Part shown: positions 14,897 to 23,168 of the stretch, piece by piece
Layout of the letters: each line of letters opens with the position of its first letter
Numbering within the stretch: the stretch's first letter is position 1
Assembly (NCBI GenBank): GCA_937129385.1
Contig: CAKZNC010000106.1
Coordinates: 1-38,926, forward strand
Direction of reading: 5' to 3'
Length of the DNA: 38,926 bases
Source of the DNA: an uncultured Bacteroidota bacterium
GTDB taxonomy: Bacteria; Bacteroidota; Bacteroidia; Bacteroidales; GCA-2748055
Translations under genes and position numbers: made by a program
Notes under the pieces: model-generated
Databases searched by the model: none
The model's input: the letters and a program-made list of their open reading frames with translations, nothing else
What the model was told of the DNA's origin: nothing

Positions 14897-15451
14897 AATG
14901 GGAGGTTGAAATATGTGGTAAATATGTAACACCAGGGGAATATAATAATTGATGCCTGTATATTGGACCAGGAAAAAGGTGTGGATGCCAAAGAGATTCT
15001 TTGGAAATATATTGACCAGACTTGTCAACCGCCACCTGGTTTACCCAGAGTCTCCTTCCCTCGCCCACCAATAAAATCATCATTACCTTTTTCCTTGCTA
15101 CCGGGTTTCATAAACCATCAGATAAGACGCCAACATCAGATTTTTCAAAACTGGTGTTGTTGATTTTTATATGAACCCGTCGCTATTCAGAAAATTTCGT
15201 CCATGAATACGGCTGAGATGCAAATATAAACCTCCTGCGGACTTAAGATCATATGAAATTAGGGGTAATTAGCTGAATAAATGACGCTTAACTATATTTG
15301 TGAATGTTTATTCTGAATTATAATCTAAGAAAAAAGCGGGCAATATTTATCAATATTGACTGATTGGACAGTTGGGGAAGCAACATACTCCTCGTCATCA
15401 AGGAATTTTGAGTAAATCGAAACTATTTTAAAAATCTGTTGTGCCTGGAAC

Positions 15452-16741
15452 TTATTCTTCCTGCGTCTCTTCAACGCCGATCTCACCTTCAGATTTTGCT
15501 ACTATTGATGCTACTGTAGAATCCCCTGTAATATTTACAACTGTCCGCAACATATCGATTGGCCGGTCCACCCCAAGAATGAGGGCCAGTCCTTCAACCG
15601 GAATTCCTACAGAGGTAAGGACTACGATAAGCATCACGATGCTCCCCCCAGGCACTCCTGGAGATCCGATGGAAGCAAGGGTTGCCAGCAAGACGATTGA
15701 CAGCTGCTGACTGATCGTCAGGTCCATTCCGAATACCTGCGCAATGAATACCGCCGCAACGGCCTGGTAACAGGAGGTGCCATCCATGTTGATGGTCACT
15801 CCTACCGGGAGCACAAAATTTCCAACGGTCTTTGAGACTTTGAATTCGTTGGTAACCTGTTTCAAAGTAACTGGTAAAGTAGCCGCACTGGAACTCGTTG
15901 AGAAGGCAACAAGTTGTGCAGGCAGGATTCCGCGCAGGAATGAGCCAGGCTTGATCCCGGTAAATAGCCTTATCAATGCCGGGTAAAATATCAGGATCAG
16001 CATCAAAAGTCCCAGAATTGCAGTAAGCATATACATGCCCAGGGCTGAAAAGAGCTCTGAATCCCCTGAAAAATCAACGATTAATCCCGCCATCAGAGCC
16101 AATACCCCTACCGGGGCAAATCGCATGATCAAGTCAATGATCTTCAGGATGATGTCATTCAATCCATCAAAAAATCGCCTGACTACCACGGTCTTATCTG
16201 CCGGCACCAGAACCATGGAGATAGCAAATAATATTGCAAAGAAGATCACCTGCAACATCTTGGAATTATCTCCCGCTGCAAACACGATGTTCTCCGGAAT
16301 CATATCTTCCAGAAAACGGAGTGGTGACTGGCCCTGCATTTCATCGGCAAAAAGTTGCTTGGCGGATACATCCTCCAGGAATCGGTCCCTGTACTCCTGC
16401 TGGCGCTCCTCAGGAAACACATCCCCGGGTTTGATCAGGTTTACCAACCCCAGCCCCACCGTGGTTGCAATCAGGGTGGTGACCAGGTATATGCCTATTG
16501 TTTTCATCCCGATCCTGGATAGCTTTGAGATATTGGAGAGACTCGAAATTCCTTTCACCAGGGAAACAAATATCAGGGGTACGGCGATAAGCTTTAATAA
16601 TTTCAGAAAAATATTGCCCCATGGCTTGATCCAGTTGATGGTAAAATCTTCCAGGGAGGTCCAAACAGCCACAAGGCCAACGAGGATTCCAAGTCCCATC
16701 CCAATAAAAATTTTCACCCAGAGCGGTAATTTCTTCAACAT
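15452..16741 (-). CDS. Dicarboxylate/amino acid:cation symporter, acidic amino acid type
   Basis: A 429-residue inner-membrane transporter of the GltPh/GltP/DctA (SLC1-like) family. Hairpin 1 has the Ser-rich STSSSAATLP (281-290), TM7 has NMDGTS (319-323 region), hairpin 2 has SIGSPGVPG (358-366), and TM8 has DRPIDMLRTVVNITGD. In TM8, Asp396 and Arg399 align with GltPh Asp394 and Arg397, the residues holding the amino and side-chain carboxyl groups of aspartate, and Asn403/Asp407 are also present. This favours glutamate or aspartate over plain dicarboxylates such as succinate. It lies 105 bp downstream of the FAD/Fe-S oxidase gene on the same strand but has its own promoter-like sequence. Confidence 0.9.
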   Translation of the reverse strand: MLKKLPLWVKIFIGMGLGILVGLVAVWTSLEDFTINWIKPWGNIFLKLLKLIAVPLIFVSLVKGISSLSNISKLSRIGMKTIGIYLVTTLIATTVGLGLVNLIKPGDVFPEERQQEYRDRFLEDVSAKQLFADEMQGQSPLRFLEDMIPENIVFAAGDNSKMLQVIFFAILFAISMVLVPADKTVVVRRFFDGLNDIILKIIDLIMRFAPVGVLALMAGLIVDFSGDSELFSALGMYMLTAILGLLMLILIFYPALIRLFTGIKPGSFLRGILPAQLVAFSTSSSAATLPVTLKQVTNEFKVSKTVGNFVLPVGVTINMDGTSCYQAVAAVFIAQVFGMDLTISQQLSIVLLATLASIGSPGVPGGSIVMLIVVLTSVGIPVEGLALILGVDRPIDMLRTVVNITGDSTVASIVAKSEGEIGVEETQEE

Positions 16742-16779
16742 GCCTTTAGTGGTTCTATGTATATGATTTCCAATTTCTT

Positions 16780-16810
16780 TAAATATAAGACGAACTCGAT
16801 CTGGGGCAAC
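16780..16810 (-). promoter_or_regulatory. Candidate promoter of the symporter gene
   Basis: On the minus strand GTTG (16810-16807) and TATATTTA (16787-16780) are separated by 19 bp. This fits TTTG-N19-21-TAnnTTTG with one mismatch in each element. The predicted leader is about 30 nt, so the symporter can be expressed apart from the oxidase gene upstream. Confidence 0.45.
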
Positions 16811-16813
16811 AGT

Positions 16814-16825
16814 GGGTGATCACCC
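16814..16825. promoter_or_regulatory. Perfect 12-bp palindrome GGGTGATCACCC
   Basis: It lies 3 bp upstream of the -33-like element of the symporter promoter, where an activator would bind. The GC-rich palindrome stands out against AT-rich surroundings. No run of T follows on the minus strand, so a terminator for the oxidase gene is less likely than an operator. Confidence 0.45.
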
Positions 16826-16846
16826 CCCCGTTCCTCTGTTTATATC

Positions 16847-19800
16847 TTATTCTTCCTGTTCCTTCAATGCCTGGTAAAGAATCTCTACCGGGTGTAATCC
16901 TTTTACCCCGGTCCCGTCCAGCACCTGGTGCCTGCAGCTCGTCCCCGGAATAGCGATCAGCGTATCAGCTCCTGCCTTCCTTACCTCTGGAAAGAGAACT
17001 AGTTCACCTACCTTCATTGACAAATCATAATGTTCCTTCTCATAGCCGAATGAGCCGGCCATTCCGCAGCAACCGGAAGGAATCTCTGATACCTTATAGT
17101 TGACAGGGATTTCAAGCATCCTGATTGTCGGCCCGGTACTGGCAATCGCTTTTTGCTGACAATGTCCGTGCAGCTTAACCATGCGTTCATCTTCGGTAAA
17201 TAGTTCGCGATTGATCAGTGAGCGATCCATCAGTCTCTCAAGGTATTCCTCAACCAACAATGCATTTTCAGCAATTGATTTTGCATCTTCCTTTAACAAT
17301 CCGCCCACCAGGTCGGGGTATTCATCCCGGAAGGCCAGGATGGCCGATGGTTCTGTACCCACCAGGGGACGTTCTTCATTGACCACCCCCCTGAATACCA
17401 TTATATTTTGTTGTGCATGTTTCCGTGCAGCTCTTAATAATCCTTTGGATAGAAAGGTTCTTCCGCTCAATCCGGAACGATATACATAAACCCTGACTCC
17501 CAGGCGATGAAGCAACTCAATGGTTGTGATACCAATTTTCGTATCATTGTAATTGGTAAATTCATCAACGAAATAGGTAACTTCCGGTGCATCTTCCGGC
17601 AGACCGGCATTCAGGCTCTCCAGGTGCTTTCTCAGCCACCTTTTCATGGTGGTCCTGCTCAGTTGAGGTATGCTGCGCTCTTCGGCAAATCCCACCATAC
17701 GTTTAAGAAGAAAAGAGAAAAACCTGTTATTAACAAGGATATTGAAGAACCATGGAACCAAAGCTCCCAATTTGTTTACGCTTGATATATAAGCAATGAG
17801 CCTTGTCCGTAAAGGAATCCCGTGTGCGTCATACCAGTGCTGGAGGAATTCACTTTTCAATTTTGCCATGTCAACACTGGACGGACATTCAGATTTACAC
17901 GCCTTACAGGACAGGCACAGGTCCAGGATATCATAGATTTCCTGGTGATCGAAATGACCATGACGACCTTGCTGATTGATAAATTCCCTGAGAATATTGG
18001 CCCGTGCTCGTGTTGTGGTCCGCTCTTCCCGGGAAGCCATATAGCTCGGGCACATGGTTCCTCCCGTTTTTTCGGTTTTCCTGCAATCCCCGGAACCGTT
18101 ACACTGTTCAATATGGCGTATAATGCCACCTTCAGCACTGAAATCAAGGATCGTATCCGGTTCCAGTGTCTCCTGCCCGGGGGAATACCTTAAAAAAGTA
18201 TTCATGGGTGGTGAATCAATGATCTTTCCCCTGTTGAATACACTTTCCGGATCCCATGCAGCCTTTACAGATCGCAAGTGCTTGTAGTTTCGCTCGCCGA
18301 TCATGAGTGGAATAAATTCACCTCTCAGTCTGCCGTCTCCATGTTCACCACTCAGACTTCCTCCGAACTTTTTTACCAGCCTTGCTGTCTCCTCTGCAAT
18401 GGTATGGAACAGTTCCACATCGTTGCGGTCTTTCAGATCCAGGATCGGTCTCAGGTGAAGTTCTCCCACTGAGATATGTGCATGATAAACGCATTCCAGT
18501 TGGTGAGATTCAAGTAATTGATTAAATTCAGTAATATACCCCTCAAGCTTTGAAGGAATTACGCTTGTGTCCTCAATCACAGATACCGGCTTGGCATCTC
18601 CCTCCATTTTTGAAAGTACACCCAGACCTGCTTTCCTGAGTGCCCATACCCTTGGAATGAGGTCACCCGTGATCATCGGGAAATGATATCCGATCCCGTT
18701 TTCACGCATCTCCTTCTCCATGGCCAGGGCGGATTCCTTTATTTCATCGAGGGTGTCTGCCACGAATTCCACGATAAGAATGGCTCCCGGCTCACCTTTG
18801 ACAAAGAACCTGTTTTTACTCTGGGTAATGTTTTCCTTCGTAAGTTCGATGATCGTCCGGTCCATCAATTCCACTGCTACCGGATCATGCCTGAGTGCAA
18901 CCAGGTTACCCCTGATGGCCTCCATCACCGAAACAACATGCACAGGGATCAGCGCCTTTTCACGTGGTGGCAATGGGTCCAGTCTCAGTGTTGCTTCCGT
19001 AATGATACCCAGTGTGCCTTCAGACCCGGCGATCAATCTGCATAAGTTGAACCGGTCGTGTGTGGCGTCCTCACCTCCCAGGAAGCTGGTATCCAGCAAC
19101 TCATCTAGGGCATATCCTGTATTACGACGCACGACCTCCTTGTCAGGAAACTCTTCCCTGATGGAGGCTGCATTGGTGCTATCAGATAAGATATCCCGGA
19201 TATTCCTGTATATGTTGCCCTCCAGTGTATCAGACTCACATTTCTCAAGAAATTGCGCTTTGTCCAGGTCTCCGAACTCAGCTGTTGATCCGTCTGAAAG
19301 CACCATCCTGACAGAGTGAAGGTGTTCACGCGTACTTCCATAGACAACAGAATGCAATCCGCTGCTGTTATTTCCGATCATTCCTCCGATCATGCACCTA
19401 TTGGAGGTGGAGGTTTCAGGACTGAAAAACAGCCCGGTATCCCTGAGGTCATTGTTCAATTCATCCAGGATAACCCCTGGCTGGACACGTACCAGCTTCC
19501 GTTTCTCATCTACCTCGATTATCCGGGTCATGTGCCTCGAAACATCCACAACCAAACCACGCCCGACAACTTGACCGGCCAATGATGTACCGGCAGCACG
19601 AGGTATAAGTGTCAGCTTGTTCTTAACAGCAAAATGTACAAGATTGATGATGTCATTCTCATGCAGTGGACGGGCAACTCCCAGGGGTAACTCCCTGTAG
19701 GCGGATGCATCTGTGGCATACATAAGTCGGGTGGACAGATCGGTAATTAATTCCCCGTCAATCAGCAAAGAAAATGCTTCCAGTGCTTGCTGCAGCTCGT

Positions 19801-19849
19801 TCCCGATCTTTTCGTTGATCAGTCTTTTTGATTGGGGATGATCGCTCAT
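16847..19849 (-). CDS. FAD- and Fe-S-binding oxidase, YdiJ/D-2-hydroxyglutarate dehydrogenase type
   Basis: A 1000-residue flavo-iron-sulfur dehydrogenase. An FAD PCMH domain comes first (PRAAGTSLAGQVVGRGLVVDVS, 83-104; MIGGMIGNNSSG, 153-164; LIAGSEGTLGIITEATLRLDP, 272-292), then the GlcD-type C-terminal domain with GEHGDGR (501-507). The second half is a GlpC-like module with two 4Fe-4S sites (Cys583, 589, 600 region and CLSCKACKSEC, 645-655) and a CCG domain (SGCCGMAGSFG, near 925). This fused order and length match E. coli YdiJ (1018 residues), which oxidises D-2-hydroxyglutarate to 2-oxoglutarate; D-lactate or glycolate are alternatives. It starts 51 bp after the DUF1338 gene, whose predicted product is D-2-hydroxyglutarate, which supports that substrate. 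Confidence 0.85.
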   Translation of the reverse strand: MSDHPQSKRLINEKIGNELQQALEAFSLLIDGELITDLSTRLMYATDASAYRELPLGVARPLHENDIINLVHFAVKNKLTLIPRAAGTSLAGQVVGRGLVVDVSRHMTRIIEVDEKRKLVRVQPGVILDELNNDLRDTGLFFSPETSTSNRCMIGGMIGNNSSGLHSVVYGSTREHLHSVRMVLSDGSTAEFGDLDKAQFLEKCESDTLEGNIYRNIRDILSDSTNAASIREEFPDKEVVRRNTGYALDELLDTSFLGGEDATHDRFNLCRLIAGSEGTLGIITEATLRLDPLPPREKALIPVHVVSVMEAIRGNLVALRHDPVAVELMDRTIIELTKENITQSKNRFFVKGEPGAILIVEFVADTLDEIKESALAMEKEMRENGIGYHFPMITGDLIPRVWALRKAGLGVLSKMEGDAKPVSVIEDTSVIPSKLEGYITEFNQLLESHQLECVYHAHISVGELHLRPILDLKDRNDVELFHTIAEETARLVKKFGGSLSGEHGDGRLRGEFIPLMIGERNYKHLRSVKAAWDPESVFNRGKIIDSPPMNTFLRYSPGQETLEPDTILDFSAEGGIIRHIEQCNGSGDCRKTEKTGGTMCPSYMASREERTTTRARANILREFINQQGRHGHFDHQEIYDILDLCLSCKACKSECPSSVDMAKLKSEFLQHWYDAHGIPLRTRLIAYISSVNKLGALVPWFFNILVNNRFFSFLLKRMVGFAEERSIPQLSRTTMKRWLRKHLESLNAGLPEDAPEVTYFVDEFTNYNDTKIGITTIELLHRLGVRVYVYRSGLSGRTFLSKGLLRAARKHAQQNIMVFRGVVNEERPLVGTEPSAILAFRDEYPDLVGGLLKEDAKSIAENALLVEEYLERLMDRSLINRELFTEDERMVKLHGHCQQKAIASTGPTIRMLEIPVNYKVSEIPSGCCGMAGSFGYEKEHYDLSMKVGELVLFPEVRKAGADTLIAIPGTSCRHQVLDGTGVKGLHPVEILYQALKEQEE

Positions 19850-19900
19850 ATCCTTGTTTTCTCAAGATCGAAAGCAAAGATATAAGAATTATTGATTGTA

Positions 19901-20698
19901 TTATCCTGAGCGCTGGTCGGTACTTTCAAAGATCTTATCCGCAGATCCGGCGATGAAACTGCTGAATAAAACACCATGTTTATCCTTGTGTCGCCTTGCA
20001 AACTCGTAATAGCAGGACGGAATGTCATGGGTGCCTTCTTTAAAATCAATTGTCACCCTGTCTGCCAGAGTACTCGATTGTTCAAGCAACTCATCCGGGG
20101 TCCCTTTGATCTCTCCACCGCTGCTGTTGAGCTCAAATCCATTGTTCTTCAAAAAGGTGTTTACCTTTTGCAGGGTGTCAAATCTCTCCAGGTGGTTTAC
20201 GCTGACAGTGAAATGGTTGGCTCGGTATCCGTGTACATATACCCATGCGGCATATTCCGATTCATTCCTGAGGGATTCGTATAATGCATGGGAAGGTTTT
20301 CCGAATATCCTTCCAGAAAGCACCAGTTCCGGCGACTTGAGCAACTTCGGCGGGACTTTGTCAATAATCCCCATCAACTGTTTTTTGAGGTCTTCAGAAA
20401 ATTCATCCAGTAAAAGTTCACTGATAAAAACCCTTGGGGAGCCCTCTTTTTCATAATGCCTGGCAAATAATTTCTTTTCCGGAAACCTGTATTCACCCGC
20501 TTCCTTGAAGCCATCCCGAGTAAACGCCTGGGACAGGACATCAATTCCGACACGCGGATCATTATAAGTCCGGAAGGCAACATGATCGTTTACAATGTGT
20601 TCTTCCTCTTCCTCAAATAGCTGATGAATCCGCTTTACAGAAGGATTTTCCATGGCATACTGTTCCCAAAGCCGCTCAAATATCTCATTGGTTTTCAT
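19901..20698 (-). CDS. DUF1338 protein, putative 2-oxoadipate dioxygenase/decarboxylase (HglS-like)
   Basis: A 265-residue member of the DUF1338 family, the short form common in Bacteroidota. HglS of Pseudomonas putida, about 460 residues, converts 2-oxoadipate to D-2-hydroxyglutarate using Fe(II) and O2. Its published metal ligands (two His and one Glu) and nearby Arg have clear counterparts here: His39 and Arg43 in NDHVAFRT (same His-x3-Arg spacing), His162 in ANHFTVS and Glu232 in CYYEFARR. No signal peptide is present, so the protein is cytoplasmic. It heads a minus-strand run with the YdiJ-type oxidase (51-bp gap) and an acidic amino acid symporter, and is divergent from pta across 165 bp. 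Catalysis by this short form is inferred, not shown. Confidence 0.8.
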   Translation of the reverse strand: MKTNEIFERLWEQYAMENPSVKRIHQLFEEEEEHIVNDHVAFRTYNDPRVGIDVLSQAFTRDGFKEAGEYRFPEKKLFARHYEKEGSPRVFISELLLDEFSEDLKKQLMGIIDKVPPKLLKSPELVLSGRIFGKPSHALYESLRNESEYAAWVYVHGYRANHFTVSVNHLERFDTLQKVNTFLKNNGFELNSSGGEIKGTPDELLEQSSTLADRVTIDFKEGTHDIPSCYYEFARRHKDKHGVLFSSFIAGSADKIFESTDQRSG

Positions 20699-20771
20699 GG
20701 TTTGTCTCTTAAGTTACTGTAGTGGAACGCCTTCACCTTGAAAAAGTTTAATTATTGCGAAATGAAAAGAT

Positions 20772-20785
20772 ATGATTTACATCAT
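20772..20785. promoter_or_regulatory. FNR/CRP-like inverted repeat between divergent operons
   Basis: ATGAT-TTAC-ATCAT is a perfect inverted repeat with a 4-bp spacer. Its core TGAT-N4-ATCA equals the core of the E. coli FNR box TTGAT-N4-ATCAA. It lies 74 bp from the DUF1338 start and 79 bp from the pta start, with its centre about 54 bp upstream of the predicted pta transcription start, a usual activator position. Confidence 0.45.
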
Positions 20786-20793
20786 GAATATTC

Positions 20794-20826
20794 TTTGTGG
20801 AACTTCAAATAAAATAGTTACTTTTA
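20794..20826 (+). promoter_or_regulatory. Promoter of the pta-ackA-ptb-buk run
   Basis: TTTG at 20794-20797 and TACTTTTA at 20819-20826 are 21 bp apart, matching the Bacteroidota sigma consensus at 11 of 12 defined or spacing features (only the last G of TAnnTTTG differs). The predicted leader is about 30 nt. Confidence 0.55.
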
Positions 20827-20863
20827 TTCTGCTTATTTACAAATCTTAATTAATTGATATTCA

Positions 20864-21874
20864 ATGGATTTACTAAAAACTATACGCAATAAGGCAGCCC
20901 AGGACTGTCAACGGATCGTTTTGCCCGAAGGCGATGAAGAGAGAACCATCCTCGCAGCTGACCAGATCATTCGTGAAAAACTTGCCCATGTGATCCTGAT
21001 CGGCGATCCCAAAGAGATCAATGTCCTGGTGGAAAAATATGGATTGAATAATATTCAGAAGGCAGAGGTGGTCGATCCAAAGGATCATCCCAAAAAGGAT
21101 GCCTACGCTGAGCTCCTGTTTGAATTGAGACAATCAAAGGGGCTAACCCTGGAAAAGGCAAAGAAACTGGTCGAGGACCCACTGTACCTGGGTACGTTGA
21201 TGATCAAAGCCGGGGATGCTGATGGTGAGGTCGCGGGTGCAAGAAATGCTACCGGGGATGTACTCAGACCAGCTTTTCAGATTGTCAAAACAATGCCGGG
21301 GATAAGCGTGGTTTCAGGCGCATTTATCATGATACTTAAAGACAAGGAATTTGGTGAGGATGGCATCCTGGTTTTTGCAGATGGCGCTGTTCACCCTGAT
21401 CCCACTGAAAATGAACTGGCAGAGATCGCAGTAGCTACCAGCAGAACGGTACGTCATATATTGGGGTTCGAACCAAGAATTGCCATGTGTAGCTTCTCTA
21501 CCAAGGGAAGTGCTGACCATCCCATGGTTGATAAGGTGGTCAATGCAACAAGGAAGGCGAAAGAGATGGATTCATCTCTTCTCATCGATGGAGATTTGCA
21601 GATCGATGCCGCACTTATCAGGGAGATCGGGGAAAGTAAAGCTCCCGGAAGTCCGCTTGCCGGAAATGCCAATGTGCTGATCTTTCCAGACCTGAATTCA
21701 GGGAACATCGCTTACAAACTTGTGCAACGATTGGCACATGCAGAGGCTGTCGGCCCGGTGCTACAGGGAATGGCTGCTCCCATCAATGACCTGTCAAGGG
21801 GATGCTCGGTAAGTGATATTGTAAACCTGGCTGCGATCACCAGTAACCAGGCAGCAGGAATGAAAAATAAATAA
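20864..21874 (+). CDS. pta: Phosphate acetyltransferase
   Basis: A 336-residue single-domain (short form) phosphotransacetylase that interconverts acetyl-CoA and acetyl phosphate. Visible family stretches are RIVLPEGDEERTI (17-29), ARNATGDVLRPAFQIVKT, CSFSTKGSADHP, LLIDGDLQIDAALI and NVLIFPDLNSGNIAYKLVQRL, with the C-terminal GPVLQGMAAPINDLSRG. There is no regulatory N-terminal DRTGG domain as in the long enterobacterial form. ackA follows after 19 bp, so the pair should be cotranscribed. It supplies ATP by acetate formation or activates acetate in reverse. Confidence 0.96.
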   Translation: MDLLKTIRNKAAQDCQRIVLPEGDEERTILAADQIIREKLAHVILIGDPKEINVLVEKYGLNNIQKAEVVDPKDHPKKDAYAELLFELRQSKGLTLEKAKKLVEDPLYLGTLMIKAGDADGEVAGARNATGDVLRPAFQIVKTMPGISVVSGAFIMILKDKEFGEDGILVFADGAVHPDPTENELAEIAVATSRTVRHILGFEPRIAMCSFSTKGSADHPMVDKVVNATRKAKEMDSSLLIDGDLQIDAALIREIGESKAPGSPLAGNANVLIFPDLNSGNIAYKLVQRLAHAEAVGPVLQGMAAPINDLSRGCSVSDIVNLAAITSNQAAGMKNK

Positions 21875-21893
21875 CCCCAGAATACAAATAAAT

Positions 21894-23102
21894 ATGATAA
21901 TTCTCGTTTTAAACTGCGGATCCTCTTCTGTCAAATACCAGCTGTTTGATATGTCAGAAGAGGCGACCGTCATCGCAAAAGGTATCATTGAAAGAATAGG
22001 TTTTAACGACGCCATCGTCAATTACAAACCTACTGATAAGGAAAAATACAAGGAGGAGACAGGTGTTCCGGATCATACCGTGGCCATCAATAAGATATTT
22101 CAGCTTCTCACTGATAAGGAAATCGGTGTCATTAGAGAACTGAAAGAGATCAAGGCGGTTGGACACCGGGTTGTCCAGGGTGGAGAAGGATACAATGAAA
22201 GTGTCCTGATCACGAATGAGGTGATCAAAGATGTTGAAAACAATATCGAACTGGCTCCATTGCATAATCCCGCAAATTTAAAAGGAATCATGTCGGTCGA
22301 AAACCTGCTTCCGGGAATTCCGCAGATCGCTGTCTTTGATACATCCTTTCATCAGACCATGCCTCCACATGCATACATGTATGCAATACCAAGGGAATTC
22401 TATAACAAATACAAGATCAGGAAATACGGCTACCACGGAACAAGTCACAAATACGTCTCCAAGCAAGCAAGCCATGTACTGGGCAGGGATACAAGGGAGC
22501 TAAAAATGGTGACCTGTCACCTCGGCAATGGTGCTTCGGTGGCTGCCATCGAATTTGGAAAATCGATCGATACTTCGATGGGTTTTACCCCTGTGGACGG
22601 ACTCATCATGGGAACACGGACCGGGGACATTGACCCGGGTATTTTGCTGTTCCTGGCCGACAAAGAACACCTGAGTCTCAAAGGGGTCAGTAACCTGATC
22701 AATAAAAACAGTGGAATGCAGGGTATCTCAGGGATATCAAGTGATATGCGTGACCTTGAACTTGCCTATTACGAAGGGAATGAAAAGGCAGCACTCGCGC
22801 TGACCATGTACACCTACCGGATCAAGAAATTCATTGGGGCTTATGCTGCGATCATGAATGGTCTGGATGCCATCATCTTTACCGGAGGCGTGGGTGAAAA
22901 TGACTTTAACATTCGCAGGATGATTTGTCAGAATATGGAATACCTGGGGATTATGTTTGATGAAGTTGCAAATCACGGGATCAAAGGACAGGATAAGATG
23001 ATCTCAAAACCGGAATCGAAAGTGAAAGCTGCTGTTGTAAGAACGAATGAAGAACTTCTGATCGCGACAGACACATATAAGATCCTTGAGAAATGTGTTT
23101 AA
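21894..23102 (+). CDS. ackA: Acetate kinase
   Basis: A 402-residue ASKHA-family kinase that makes acetate and ATP from acetyl phosphate. The N-terminal signature VLNCGSSSVKYQLFD is present, followed by GHRVVQGGE with the catalytic-type Arg, FDTSFHQTMPPHAYMYAIP, YGYHGTSHKYVS, the second signature HLGNGASVAAI, and GGVGENDFNIRR near the C-terminus. Length and motifs are fully normal. It lies 19 bp after pta and 66 bp before ptb on the same strand, forming the acetate arm of a four-gene acyl-phosphate cluster. Confidence 0.97.
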   Translation: MIILVLNCGSSSVKYQLFDMSEEATVIAKGIIERIGFNDAIVNYKPTDKEKYKEETGVPDHTVAINKIFQLLTDKEIGVIRELKEIKAVGHRVVQGGEGYNESVLITNEVIKDVENNIELAPLHNPANLKGIMSVENLLPGIPQIAVFDTSFHQTMPPHAYMYAIPREFYNKYKIRKYGYHGTSHKYVSKQASHVLGRDTRELKMVTCHLGNGASVAAIEFGKSIDTSMGFTPVDGLIMGTRTGDIDPGILLFLADKEHLSLKGVSNLINKNSGMQGISGISSDMRDLELAYYEGNEKAALALTMYTYRIKKFIGAYAAIMNGLDAIIFTGGVGENDFNIRRMICQNMEYLGIMFDEVANHGIKGQDKMISKPESKVKAAVVRTNEELLIATDTYKILEKCV

Positions 23103-23168
23103 CATCATAACAACACAGTAAACGTTGATATCCTGTTTTGCGTTTATTTGCAGTAGCTTAATAAATAC

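Larger units (their letters stand above)
14256..15451. other. AT-rich 1.2-kb region without a supportable gene
   Basis: The longest gene-free stretch in the window. It is clearly more AT-rich than its neighbours, and open frames on either strand are short and unlike proteins. It holds TTACAAATGTAA-like elements (14271-14282, 14318-14329, 14801-14811), a GAAGTACTAG/CTAATACTTC inverted repeat (14585-14594 and 14606-14615), a 16-bp direct repeat (14837-14852 and 14881-14896) and a possible coding remnant on the minus strand near 14450-14550. I see no tRNA or rRNA in it. Confidence 0.7.

Noticed and set aside
14757-15083. A 108-codon minus-strand open frame in the AT-rich island
   Set aside because: Composition and pattern (many His, Tyr and Thr from ATATGTG-type repeats) suggest translated non-coding sequence; no start context or family.
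15293-15300. TATATTTG, an exact -7 match on the plus strand
   Set aside because: No plus-strand gene follows it before the convergent symporter gene, and no -33 element is at the right distance.
15452-16741. Naming the symporter DctA
   Set aside because: TM8 keeps the Asp/Arg pair used for the amino acid group in GltPh, which fits glutamate or aspartate better than C4-dicarboxylates.
16035-16766. A 243-codon plus-strand open frame
   Set aside because: Antisense to the symporter gene, which carries all family motifs.
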